Shown here: positions 25,814-34,600 of the stretch, piece after piece
Layout: every line of letters begins with the position of its first letter
Position numbering within the stretch: position 1 is the stretch's first letter
Assembly: GCF_965228935.1 (NCBI RefSeq)
Contig: NZ_OZ245846.1
Location: 2,046,001 to 2,110,000, forward strand
Length of the DNA: 64,000 nt
Direction: 5' to 3'
Source of the DNA: Ulvibacterium sp965228935
Lineage (GTDB): Bacteria > Bacteroidota > Bacteroidia > Flavobacteriales > Flavobacteriaceae
Program-made: the position numbers and the translations under genes
The notes under the pieces: generated by a model
Told to the model about the DNA's origin: nothing
Databases searched by the model: none
Seen by the model: the letters and a program-made list of their open reading frames with translations, nothing else

Positions 25814-28294
25814 ATGGCAAAGAATTTAGTAATCGTAGAGTCGCCCGCAAAGGCAAAGACGATAGAAAAATTTTTGGGCAAGGACTACAAGGTGGAGTCC
25901 AGTTTTGGACATATTGCCGACTTACCTTCCAAGGAACTTGGCGTTGATGTAGATAACAATTTTGAACCCAAATATATTGTAGATAAGGAGAAAAAGGCAC
26001 TGGTCAAAAAATTAAAGGATCTTGCCAAAAAAGCGGACACCATCTGGTTGGCCAGTGATGAAGATCGTGAAGGGGAAGCTATTTCCTGGCATTTGACCGA
26101 AACATTGAATCTGGACAGAAAGAAGACCAAGCGTATCGTTTTTAACTCCATTACCAAATCGGCCATTCAGAAGGCCATTGAGAATCCGCGTGATATCAAT
26201 TACAATTTGGTAAATGCCCAACAGGCGAGGCGGGTATTGGATCGTTTGGTGGGCTATCAGCTTTCTCCAGTGCTATGGAAAAAAATAAAACCGGGACTTT
26301 CGGCCGGGAGGGTCCAATCCGTTGCGGTAAGGTTGATCGTTGAAAGGGAGCGGGATATCGAGGTATTTAAGCCAGAAGCTTCATTTAGGGTTTTGGCAGA
26401 ATTCAAAACTGCGGATGGAGGTGTGTTTACGGCCAAATTAAATAAGACCTTCGCATCCAGGGATGAGGCGGAAACCTTCTTAAAAAAGAACCTTGGAGCT
26501 ACTTTTTCCGTAAGTGACCTGGATAAGAAGCCCGCTAAAAAATCCCCATCGGCGCCGTTTACTACTTCCACTTTGCAACAAGAGGCGTCACGAAAACTCT
26601 ATTTTTCGGTAGGGCGTACCATGCAGGTTGCCCAAAGACTATACGAAGCTGGACTTATCACTTACATGAGAACGGATAGCGTTAACCTTTCCGGGGAAGC
26701 CATTGCCATGGCCAAAGAGGCCATTATTGAAAACTATGGGGAGGCATACAGTAATGTAAGGAATTTCAAAGGAAAGTCAAAAGGTGCCCAAGAAGCGCAT
26801 GAGGCTATTCGACCCACCAACATTGCCAATCAGTCACCATCCTTGGAGCGGGACCAATCCAAATTGTACGAGCTTATTTGGAAGCGAACTATAGCCTCTC
26901 AGATGAGTGATGCCCAATTGGAGCGTACCAACGTTAAGATTAAGTCGAGCACATATAGCGAGGAATTTGCGGCCAACGGGGAGGTCATTAAATTTGATGG
27001 CTTTCTAAAGGTGTATATGGAAGGAATCGACGATGAGGATCGAGTAGAAGAGCAAGAAGGCACGTTGCCCGCCATGAAGGAAGGGGACGTTTTGGAGAAT
27101 ACCTACATTACGGCAACGGAGCGTTTCACCAGGCCACCCTACCGATTTACAGAGGCGTCCTTGGTAAAGAAATTGGAGGAGCTTGGAATTGGAAGACCTT
27201 CTACCTATGCGCCTACTATTTCTACCATTCAGAATAGGGGTTATGTGGAAAAAGGCACCGTAGAGGGTACGGAAAGAAGCTACGTTCAATTAGTATTGGA
27301 TGCCGGAGAAATACAGCATAGGAAACTTACCGAAACCGTGGGTTCCGATAAGGGCAAGTTGGTTCCTACCGATATCGGAATGATTGTCAATGATTTTCTG
27401 GTAAGTCATTTTGCCAATATTCTAGACTATAATTTTACCGCCAAGGTTGAAGAGAATTTTGATGAGATAGCCGAAGGAGAAGAGGATTGGCAAAAGATAA
27501 TGAAAGATTTTTACAAGGATTTTCGTCCCAATGTGGAACATGTGGAGGAAAATGCCGACCGTGCCAGTGGAGAACGGGTATTGGGAACGGATCCCGATAC
27601 CGGGAGGCAGGTAGCCGTTCGTTTGGGTAGATTTGGCCCCATGGTACAGATAGGAACGGTAGAGGAGGAAGAAAAACCTTTGTTCGCCAGTCTTTTGCCA
27701 GACCAGTCCCTAAATACCATTACGTATGAGGAGGCCATGGAATTGTTTCAGCTTCCTAGAAAGTTGGGGGTTTACAAGGGAGAGGATATAGAAGCCAATG
27801 TGGGACGCTATGGCCCCTATGTACGTTTTGGAAAGAAGTTCGTTTCCTTGGATAAGGGCGAGAGTGCCTTTGAAGTTGATTTGGAGAGGGCCATTGAGCT
27901 TATTCAGGAAAAAGAAAAGGCGGACGCACCCATAGCCACTTATGAAGGCAAGGAAGTCACCAAAGGTAAGGGACGGTTCGGCCCCTTTATCAAATGGAAT
28001 GGAATCTTTATCAACGTTAATAAGAAGTACGATTTCGATAATCTATCGCAAGAAGATATTAAGGAATTGATCGAGACAAAAAAGCAAAAGGAAATCGACA
28101 AACTGGTACAGGAATGGCCGGAAGAGGGCATCCGAATTGAAAAAGCCAGATGGGGCAGACATAATATAATAAAGGGTCGCACCAAGGTAGAATTGGCCAA
28201 GACGGTGGATGCCTCCAAAGTTAAACTGGAGGAAGCCAAGGAACTTTTGGAGAAAAAGGCCCCGAAGAAAAAGCCCAGGGCAAGGAAAAAATAA
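25814..28294 (+). CDS. topA: DNA topoisomerase I
   Basis: Type IA topoisomerase relaxing negative supercoils. The toprim domain carries E9 and the acidic triad region SDEDREGE (81-88). The catalytic tyrosine is Y284 in YMRTDSV. The C-terminal part (about 590-810) lacks the Cys4 zinc ribbons of E. coli TopA and instead has repeated toprim-C modules with motifs such as GRFGPMVQIG, GRYGPYVRFG and GRFGPFIKW. It ends in a Lys/Arg-rich tail. At 826 aa it is normal for Bacteroidetes. Confidence 0.97.
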   Translation: MAKNLVIVESPAKAKTIEKFLGKDYKVESSFGHIADLPSKELGVDVDNNFEPKYIVDKEKKALVKKLKDLAKKADTIWLASDEDREGEAISWHLTETLNLDRKKTKRIVFNSITKSAIQKAIENPRDINYNLVNAQQARRVLDRLVGYQLSPVLWKKIKPGLSAGRVQSVAVRLIVERERDIEVFKPEASFRVLAEFKTADGGVFTAKLNKTFASRDEAETFLKKNLGATFSVSDLDKKPAKKSPSAPFTTSTLQQEASRKLYFSVGRTMQVAQRLYEAGLITYMRTDSVNLSGEAIAMAKEAIIENYGEAYSNVRNFKGKSKGAQEAHEAIRPTNIANQSPSLERDQSKLYELIWKRTIASQMSDAQLERTNVKIKSSTYSEEFAANGEVIKFDGFLKVYMEGIDDEDRVEEQEGTLPAMKEGDVLENTYITATERFTRPPYRFTEASLVKKLEELGIGRPSTYAPTISTIQNRGYVEKGTVEGTERSYVQLVLDAGEIQHRKLTETVGSDKGKLVPTDIGMIVNDFLVSHFANILDYNFTAKVEENFDEIAEGEEDWQKIMKDFYKDFRPNVEHVEENADRASGERVLGTDPDTGRQVAVRLGRFGPMVQIGTVEEEEKPLFASLLPDQSLNTITYEEAMELFQLPRKLGVYKGEDIEANVGRYGPYVRFGKKFVSLDKGESAFEVDLERAIELIQEKEKADAPIATYEGKEVTKGKGRFGPFIKWNGIFINVNKKYDFDNLSQEDIKELIETKKQKEIDKLVQEWPEEGIRIEKARWGRHNIIKGRTKVELAKTVDASKVKLEEAKELLEKKAPKKKPRARKK

Positions 28295-28431
28295 AAGTAT
28301 CTTGGCCGTCAAATCCAAATTCCTGCCATCACATATACCGAAAGCTTAAAATTCCTATCCTTGGAATTGACACTTGAACTTTTTAGTTTTGAACATCGAA
28401 CCGATAGTTCAATAAACCAATACCCACCTTA

Positions 28432-29592
28432 ATGGCATTCGATTTTTTAGTACCGGTAGCAGAAAAGGTTCTGGCCCACTGCGAATTGCTGCCCCCCCAG
28501 GCCCTTGGAAAAAATATTCACAAGCATACGGAAAAAAAAGGTTTACCGGTTTTGGCCAATGCTTCCATGGCCATAGTTGGGGTTTTGGAGTCCAGGAACG
28601 CTTTTGAAAAAAAGACTGAAAAACTGGATATCTCCGGCATCAGAATGCAATTGTACAAGTTGTTGTACGGTAATTGGAACGCTACCATCGTGGATATGGG
28701 AGATATTGAGGAAGGCGAGACCGTGGAGGATACCTATTTTGTGGTGAAGGAAATTGCTGCGGGCCTATTGGAGGAAAACATTGTTCCCATTATAATAGGT
28801 GCTACCCAGGATGTTACGTATCCCACTTACCGTGCCTTTGATGGGATAAAGGATTTGATAAACTTGGTAGCGGTAGACAGCCGTTTCGATTTTGGAATAG
28901 AGGATGAATTGATATCCTCAAACTCTTATATGAGCAAGATTATTACGGACAAGCCCAATAACCTGTTCAATTTCTCCAATATTGGATATCAAAGCTATTT
29001 CAATGCCCAAGAGGAGATAGACCTTATGGATCGCCTCTTTTTTGATGCATATCGATTAGGGGAACTCACCCAGAACATGGCATTGGTAGAACCCGTATTG
29101 CGCAATGCACATGTGGTAAGCATTGATGCCCGTTCCATAAAGGCAGGTGAAATGGGAGTACTTTCCCATGACTTTTCCCCGAATGGGTTTGATGGTCGGG
29201 AAATCTGTACGATTGCCAGATATGCGGGTATCAGTGACAAGGTCTGTTTATTCGGTATTTATGAAATGGAGAATACGACACAATCCAGCCAACTTGTGGC
29301 TCAGATACTATGGTACTTCATGGAGGGGTATAATTATCGGATTTACGAGTCTCCATATACCAAAAATGATGACTTCACGAAATATACCGTTCCCACTGAA
29401 ACGGAGGAGCTGGTTTTTTATAGAAGTCACCTTACGCAGCGATGGTGGGTAGAGGTACCTTCGATTTTAACTTCACATACTAAAAGGGAATCATCGGCGT
29501 TATTACCATGCGCCGAAAAGGACTATCTGGACGCTTGCGACCAGAACATTCCAGAACGGTGGTTCAAGGCCTATAAGAAGGGGCTTAATTGA
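28432..29592 (+). CDS. arginase/formimidoylglutamase-fold protein with degenerate metal site
   Basis: A 386 aa protein of the ureohydrolase (arginase-agmatinase-HutG) fold, usually annotated as formimidoylglutamase. The three metal motifs are recognisable but altered. Motif I reads IIGATQD, with Q126 where the family has His. Motif II reads VDSRFD, with D149 and D153 kept but R151 for His. Motif III reads SIDARSIK, with D232 kept but R234 for Asp and no DP. Three of six Mn ligands are therefore gone, and ureohydrolase activity looks unlikely. It lies between topA and gldK (123 bp before gldK, same strand), suggesting a non-enzymatic role tied to the motility/secretion genes. No hut genes are nearby. 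Confidence 0.88.
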   Translation: MAFDFLVPVAEKVLAHCELLPPQALGKNIHKHTEKKGLPVLANASMAIVGVLESRNAFEKKTEKLDISGIRMQLYKLLYGNWNATIVDMGDIEEGETVEDTYFVVKEIAAGLLEENIVPIIIGATQDVTYPTYRAFDGIKDLINLVAVDSRFDFGIEDELISSNSYMSKIITDKPNNLFNFSNIGYQSYFNAQEEIDLMDRLFFDAYRLGELTQNMALVEPVLRNAHVVSIDARSIKAGEMGVLSHDFSPNGFDGREICTIARYAGISDKVCLFGIYEMENTTQSSQLVAQILWYFMEGYNYRIYESPYTKNDDFTKYTVPTETEELVFYRSHLTQRWWVEVPSILTSHTKRESSALLPCAEKDYLDACDQNIPERWFKAYKKGLN

Positions 29593-29715
29593 TTAAAAGT
29601 TTTTTTAGTGTATAATTGCTTTTGATACAATAATTTACTCAAAACGTAGTTTTAGAGAGTAGAATAAATATTTGTGTTTGCAGTTTATAACCGAAATCGA
29701 AATTTAACCTAAAGT

Positions 29716-31080
29716 ATGAAGAAGCTATTGTTATCATCCATAGCGTTTGTTTTTTTGCTCACAAGTTGTGGGTCAAAGACCAAGGGAGAGCTAGTTGGAG
29801 CCAAAGGTAAAAAATGGTATCCCGAGAAACCCTATGGAATGGAATTGATTCCTAGGGGATCTTTCATTATGGGTAAGACCGAGGAAGATATGGCAAAGGT
29901 TCTCAATGCCCCGACCAAAACGGTTACCGTACGTTCCTTTTATATGGATGACACGGAAATCACGAACAGTGAATATCGCCAGTTTGTGGAATGGGTAAAG
30001 GATTCCATTACGAGAACAAGATTGGCCATCCTTGCGGATGAATTGGGACTAGGCCCTGAAGATGGGGGAATTGGGGAATTTGCATTTAAGGATGCCGATA
30101 CCTCCAAAGTTTCCGCCTATGACAAATATATGTTGGACAATTACTCCGGTATGGGAGAGACAGGCTATGAAGGAAGGGCATTGAACAAGGACGAAGACCT
30201 TATTTGGGACACTTCCGAATATCCGGATGAATATTATACCGAGGTTATGGATTCCCTATACATTCCCGAGGAAGAATCCTATAACGGACAAAGAAGCGTA
30301 GACGTTACCAAATTAAAGTATAAGTATAGCTGGATGGATATCGAGGCCGCTGCCCGTGCCGCCAAAAAAGGAAAGGGTAGTAGAAGGGACTTTATCCGTC
30401 AGGAAGAGTTGGAAATCTATCCGGATACAACGGTATGGATCAGGGATTTTGAGTATTCCTATAATGAACCCATGCACAATGATTACTTTTGGCACGATGC
30501 GTATAGCGATTACCCTGTAGTCGGCGTATCTTGGAAACAGGCAAAGGCTTTTTGTAACTGGAGAACCAAATTCAAGAATGATGATCAGAAAAGCCGCGGA
30601 AGACAGTTTGTCAACCAATTCAGGTTGCCTACGGAAGCGGAATGGGAATATGCCGCCAGAGGTGGTATCGAAGGAGGAACCTATCCTTGGGGAGGCCCCT
30701 ATGTAATTAGCGATACAGGTTGTTTTATGGCCAACTTTAAGCCACAGCGAGGTGATTATGCTGCTGATGCCGCCCTGTACACCGTAGAGGCAAAATCGTA
30801 TGAGCCCAATGATTTTAACTTGTACAATATGGCCGGGAACGTATCCGAGTGGACCAACTCTAGCTATGACCCTGCATCCTATGATTATGTTTCTACCATG
30901 AATCCCAACGGTGGAGATGGTGGAAATGCTCGAAAAGTTATCCGAGGCGGATCCTGGAAGGATGTGGCATACTTCCTTCAAGTAAGTACAAGGGACTATG
31001 AGTACAAGGACTCGGCAAGGAGCTACATAGGTTTCCGAACGGTCCAGGATTATATGGGCGAAGAGGACTCGACACAATAG
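29716..31080 (+). CDS. gldK: gliding motility/T9SS lipoprotein GldK
   Basis: Outer-membrane lipoprotein that forms the periplasmic ring of the type IX secretion system with GldN. It has a lipobox LTSC (C18) and an FGE-sulfatase (SUMF1) fold with the motifs RLPTEAEWEYAARGG, NLYNMAGNVSEWTNS and RKVIRGGSWKD. An insertion of about 170 residues (about 100-265) splits the front of the fold, as in other GldK/PorK. No catalytic FGE cysteine pair is present, so it is structural. It is first of gldKLMN. Confidence 0.96.
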   Translation: MKKLLLSSIAFVFLLTSCGSKTKGELVGAKGKKWYPEKPYGMELIPRGSFIMGKTEEDMAKVLNAPTKTVTVRSFYMDDTEITNSEYRQFVEWVKDSITRTRLAILADELGLGPEDGGIGEFAFKDADTSKVSAYDKYMLDNYSGMGETGYEGRALNKDEDLIWDTSEYPDEYYTEVMDSLYIPEEESYNGQRSVDVTKLKYKYSWMDIEAAARAAKKGKGSRRDFIRQEELEIYPDTTVWIRDFEYSYNEPMHNDYFWHDAYSDYPVVGVSWKQAKAFCNWRTKFKNDDQKSRGRQFVNQFRLPTEAEWEYAARGGIEGGTYPWGGPYVISDTGCFMANFKPQRGDYAADAALYTVEAKSYEPNDFNLYNMAGNVSEWTNSSYDPASYDYVSTMNPNGGDGGNARKVIRGGSWKDVAYFLQVSTRDYEYKDSARSYIGFRTVQDYMGEEDSTQ

Positions 31081-31106
31081 AATAATTTAAATCTTAAATA
31101 CAAATC

Positions 31107-31120
31107 CCGATAGCTATCGG
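31107..31120. repeat. palindrome CCGATAGCTATCGG in the gldK-gldL gap
   Basis: A perfect 14-bp palindrome, preceded by C and followed by A, 26 bp after the gldK stop. CCCGATAGCTATCGGG is, from memory, a dispersed intergenic repeat in many flavobacterial genomes. Only one copy was seen in this window. In the mRNA it could fold back weakly between gldK and gldL. Confidence 0.55.
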
Positions 31121-31183
31121 AAAACCATCAAATTTTAACCAAATACTTATTTTTAACAGTAAACTTAAATTAAATTTTAAATT

Positions 31184-31834
31184 ATGGCACAGTCAAAATC
31201 AACAAAGAAATTATTCAACATGGCCTACGGCCTTGGGGCATCTGTAGTAATTATCGGTGCTTTGTTCAAAATCCTTCACTGGGAGTTCGGACCCCTTAAC
31301 GGTGGTATTCTTCTTGCGATAGGTCTTATTACCGAAGCACTTATTTTTGCGATCAGTGCATTTGAGCCGGTAGAGGATGAATATGATTGGTCTTTGGTAT
31401 ATCCCGAATTATCTGGTGGAGCGTCCAACGGAAAGAAAAACGATTTGGCCGAGATAAAAGAAGCAGAGACGTCTCTATCCAAAAAGTTGGATGACCTTTT
31501 AAAAGAGGCTGGTGTAGATGCCAATCTTATGGAAAGCTTGGGAGACAGTATCCGAAATTTTGAAGGAGCTGCCAAAGGTATCGCCCCTACAATGGATGCC
31601 ATGGAATCTACCAAAAAGTATTCCGAGGAAATGGTTCAGGCCGCTGCACAAATGGAATCTTTGAACAGCTTGTACAAAGTTCAATTGGAGAGTGCCAGTA
31701 GACAAGCTTCCGTAAACGAGGAAGTGGTGCAGAATGCTAGTGCCCTCAAGGAACAAATGGAATCCTTGGCCACTAACCTTTCTTCCTTGAACGGTGTTTA
31801 CGGGGGAATGTTGACCGCAATGAACAGAAACTAA
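31184..31834 (+). CDS. gldL: T9SS/gliding motor protein GldL
   Basis: Inner-membrane stator-like component of the proton-driven GldLM motor. Two transmembrane helices (about 13-31 and 39-60) are followed by a long cytoplasmic, partly coiled-coil region. The second helix carries a buried glutamate, E51 in GLITEALIF, which corresponds in position to the proton-path Glu of characterised GldL. At 216 aa it is normal length. The gap to gldK is 103 bp and to gldM 57 bp. Confidence 0.96.
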   Translation: MAQSKSTKKLFNMAYGLGASVVIIGALFKILHWEFGPLNGGILLAIGLITEALIFAISAFEPVEDEYDWSLVYPELSGGASNGKKNDLAEIKEAETSLSKKLDDLLKEAGVDANLMESLGDSIRNFEGAAKGIAPTMDAMESTKKYSEEMVQAAAQMESLNSLYKVQLESASRQASVNEEVVQNASALKEQMESLATNLSSLNGVYGGMLTAMNRN

Positions 31835-31885
31835 TTGGATTGAATTCCTTAAACCCAAATCAGATTAATTAATTAAATCCAATTA
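31832..31885 (+). repeat. inverted repeat between gldL and gldM
   Basis: TAATTGGATT (31832-31841), starting at the gldL stop codon, is the exact complement of AATCCAATTA (31876-31885), 34 bp downstream and 6 bp before the gldM ATG. In mRNA the right arm could sequester the gldM start region. Confidence 0.4.
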
Positions 31886-31891
31886 GAAAAT

Positions 31892-33451
31892 ATGGCTTCA
31901 GGAAAACAGACGCCACGTCAAAAGATGATCAACCTAATGTACCTGATCTTCATTGCGATGTTGGCTTTAAATATGAGCAAGGAAGTTCTTGCAGCGTTCG
32001 GGATCATGAACGAACGGATGGAGGCTTCCAATGTAAAGACCAAAGAAAGTAACGAAGCTTTCTTGGCCAGCCTAGAAACAAAGGCATCCGAAGATTCGGC
32101 TAAATACGGGGAATTGTATCAGAATGCCCAACGGATAAAAACATTGTCACAAGAGTATTACGATTATTTGGAGGCTCTTAAGGCGGAGATGATGAAAGAT
32201 ACCGAAGATCCAAAGGATTATACGGTAATGGACAAGTCCGATTATCTCGATCAAAAATTCTTTCAAGGTGATAATTTGGCCGCTGATGGTAAAGAGTTTA
32301 TGAAACGGATTATGGATTATCGTATCCAAGTTGCAGCTATCGTACCGGCCGGCATTAAGGAATCCATTGAAGCCCGTTTTGAGACGGGTGATGCCAATGG
32401 TAAGGTTGAAAAGCGTGACGGTACCAAACAAGATTGGATCAACTATCACTATGAAGGCTTTCCACAAGTTGCCTCTTTGGCTAAATTAACGGCACTTCAG
32501 GCCGATGTAAAGGCCACGGAAGAAGATGCTTTGAAAGCTATGTTGGAAGGAGAGCTTACCAGCCAGGTTTCCTTAAAGAACTTTGCTACATCCCTTTTCG
32601 CCAGCAAGTCCGCTTTTTACAGTGGTGAAAAGTATGACGGTAAAATAATCATCAGTAAAACGGATAATTCATCCACTCCGGTAAAGGCAGAATTGACCTT
32701 GGATGGAAGAAAACTAACGGATGGCAAGGACTATCGTTTGGAAGCAGGTGGTGTTAAAATGCTAATTGGAGCTGGTGCTCCTGGTGACCATACAGTAGAA
32801 GGTATGTTGTACTTCATGCAAGATGGAGAGGAAATTGAGGTGCCTGTCAAGAATACGTTTGCCACAATTAGCAAGCCTAATGCCGCTTTGATCGCCGCAG
32901 ATAAGATGAACGTGGTTTATCGTGGGGTTTCCAACCCGATGTCCATTTCAATTCCCGGTATACCGAATAATAAGGTAACTGCATCTGCACCTGGTCTTAC
33001 AAAAAGAAATGGTAGCAGTTATGTAATGAATCCTGGAAAAGGAAGAACCGTTAAGATTATAGCTTCGGGTATCTTGCCCGATGGTCAGCGTATCTCTACT
33101 CCTGCAACCTTTAGGATAAAGGATATTCCAAGGCCTGCGGGATCTGTTAGTAAGCAGACCGGAAGTCTAAAATTACCAAGAAGGAACTTGGAAATCGCTA
33201 CGGTCAGCGCCATGTTGGAAGATTTTGACTTTGACTTGAACCTTGCCGTTAGTGGATTTAAATTTAAAGTACCCGGACAGCCAACGGTTGCCGTTAACGG
33301 TAACAAATTGGATTCTAGGGCCAAATCCGCCTTGAAGCGTGCAAAAAGAGGTGATGCCGTTCAGATATTCGATATCAACGCTTACATCACAAATAACAAG
33401 ACGTACAAATTAAAGAAAGTATCTCCGGTAGTTGTGGAGATAACAAATTAA
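31892..33451 (+). CDS. gldM: T9SS/gliding motor protein GldM
   Basis: Bitopic motor protein that spans the periplasm and couples the GldL rotor to the GldKN ring. The single N-terminal transmembrane helix is at about 14-32 (YLIFIAMLALNMS). It is followed by a helical D1 domain (about 40-220) and three Ig-like beta domains (D2-D4) up to residue 519. The length matches other GldM/PorM. Confidence 0.97.
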   Translation: MASGKQTPRQKMINLMYLIFIAMLALNMSKEVLAAFGIMNERMEASNVKTKESNEAFLASLETKASEDSAKYGELYQNAQRIKTLSQEYYDYLEALKAEMMKDTEDPKDYTVMDKSDYLDQKFFQGDNLAADGKEFMKRIMDYRIQVAAIVPAGIKESIEARFETGDANGKVEKRDGTKQDWINYHYEGFPQVASLAKLTALQADVKATEEDALKAMLEGELTSQVSLKNFATSLFASKSAFYSGEKYDGKIIISKTDNSSTPVKAELTLDGRKLTDGKDYRLEAGGVKMLIGAGAPGDHTVEGMLYFMQDGEEIEVPVKNTFATISKPNAALIAADKMNVVYRGVSNPMSISIPGIPNNKVTASAPGLTKRNGSSYVMNPGKGRTVKIIASGILPDGQRISTPATFRIKDIPRPAGSVSKQTGSLKLPRRNLEIATVSAMLEDFDFDLNLAVSGFKFKVPGQPTVAVNGNKLDSRAKSALKRAKRGDAVQIFDINAYITNNKTYKLKKVSPVVVEITN

Positions 33452-33464
33452 TAACGATTAAAAA

Positions 33465-33491
33465 CCGAGTGGCCTTAATAAGGTCGCTCGG
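33465..33491 (+). promoter_or_regulatory. stem-loop between gldM and gldN
   Basis: A 12-bp stem (two G-U pairs) closes on loop AAT: CCGAGTGGCCTT pairs with AAGGTCGCTCGG. It is followed by TAATTTTAAAAGGAG and then the gldN ATG at 33513. The weak T-run suggests partial attenuation or an mRNA-processing site that sets gldN level relative to gldM. Confidence 0.5.
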
Positions 33492-33512
33492 TAATTTTAA
33501 AAGGAGTAAAAA

Positions 33513-34415
33513 ATGAATTGGAAGAATGTTTTATTGATCGGAGCCGTTGGTTTGCTGCCCCTATCCGTAATGGCCCAGGCGAATATATTGAACGCCAAAA
33601 AACCTGAGGATATTGGGAAAAGGACCGAAGCCCAAAAAGCGATGGACAATGACGCTCCCTTGGAATACGGCTATGTGGACGACAGGGATATCCTATGGTC
33701 CAAGACCGTCTGGGAGGTGATAGATTTGGACGAGCGCGTAAACTTTCCATTGTACTATCCCATAGACACCGTGGATATTGGTGCCGATAGAAGGTCCTTA
33801 TACGATGTCTTGATGAAGAACATCAAAAATGGTAAACTTCAGGATGTATATGTGGATTCCTATTTTACCGAAAAAAGAAATTTCGATGATTTAACGGCCA
33901 CCTTGCAAAAAGTGGATACTACCGACTATGGTTATGAGCAATTGAACGCCGGTGAGGAACTCTCCCAGGAATTTGTAATCCGTAGAGATCTTACCGCCGC
34001 GGATATTGAAGAATATCGTATTAAGGGAATCTGGTATTTTGATAAGCGTCAAGGTGAACTAAAATACCGTCTATTGGGAATTGCTCCGGTTGCTCCCGAT
34101 GTAAACTTTATCGATGACGAATCCATGGATCCCGGGGATGCCAAAGTAGAATTGTTTTGGGTGTGGTACCCAGGTGCACGGCAAATTTTGCACGATGCCA
34201 AGGTATTTAACCAAAGAAATTCCGCTCAACCCATATCTTTTGATATGCTCTTGAACGCTAGAAGGTTTAACGGTGTTATCTATCGTGAGGATAATGTCCA
34301 CGGAGACCGGGAGATCAATGATTATATTTCCGAAAACGCCCTATTCCAATTGTTGGAGGCCAACCGTATAAAAGAGGTTATCCGGGATAGGGAGCAAGAT
34401 ATGTGGGCCTACTAA
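33513..34415 (+). CDS. gldN: T9SS/gliding motility protein GldN
   Basis: Periplasmic ring partner of GldK. It has a signal peptide (about 1-22, ending SVMAQ) and the GldN stretches DRDILWSKTVWEVIDLDERVN and YPGARQILHD. At 300 aa it is typical. An AGGAG 7 bp upstream of the ATG is an unusually good Shine-Dalgarno sequence for this phylum and may offset the preceding stem-loop. The operon ends after it. Confidence 0.96.
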   Translation: MNWKNVLLIGAVGLLPLSVMAQANILNAKKPEDIGKRTEAQKAMDNDAPLEYGYVDDRDILWSKTVWEVIDLDERVNFPLYYPIDTVDIGADRRSLYDVLMKNIKNGKLQDVYVDSYFTEKRNFDDLTATLQKVDTTDYGYEQLNAGEELSQEFVIRRDLTAADIEEYRIKGIWYFDKRQGELKYRLLGIAPVAPDVNFIDDESMDPGDAKVELFWVWYPGARQILHDAKVFNQRNSAQPISFDMLLNARRFNGVIYREDNVHGDREINDYISENALFQLLEANRIKEVIRDREQDMWAY

Positions 34416-34448
34416 ATAAGAATTCAAGATTTTGACATAGTAGTTCCC

Positions 34449-34532
34449 TGCCACCAAAAGTGGCAATAAGGTTAGATTACATTCCAATTCAATACAATTA
34501 AAGTGCCCTTACCGAATCGTAAGGGCATTTTT
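34449..34532 (+). terminator. terminator region after gldN
   Basis: A 6-bp hairpin (TGCCAC 34449-34454 / GTGGCA 34460-34465) is followed by a stronger one. There TGCCCTTAC (34504-34512) pairs with GTAAGGGCA (34519-34527) around CGAATC, then T5. The second is a standard intrinsic terminator closing the gldKLMN unit. Confidence 0.85.
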
Positions 34533-34588
34533 ATATTTAGACAGTACCATCCTTTGGTAGTATCCCCCATAAAGACGGTTACAATTTC

Positions 34589-34596
34589 TACCTTTG
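34589..34596 (+). promoter_or_regulatory. -7 box of the FAD oxidoreductase gene, probable leaderless start
   Basis: TACCTTTG fits TAnnTTTG and ends 4 bp before the ATG at 34601, implying initiation at the start codon. No TTG is found at 19 bp spacing. Confidence 0.45.
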
Positions 34597-34600
34597 CTGC

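Noticed and set aside
28432..29592. Calling this gene hutG (functional formimidoylglutamase)
   Set aside because: Half of the Mn ligands are missing and no other hut genes are present; only the fold is supported.
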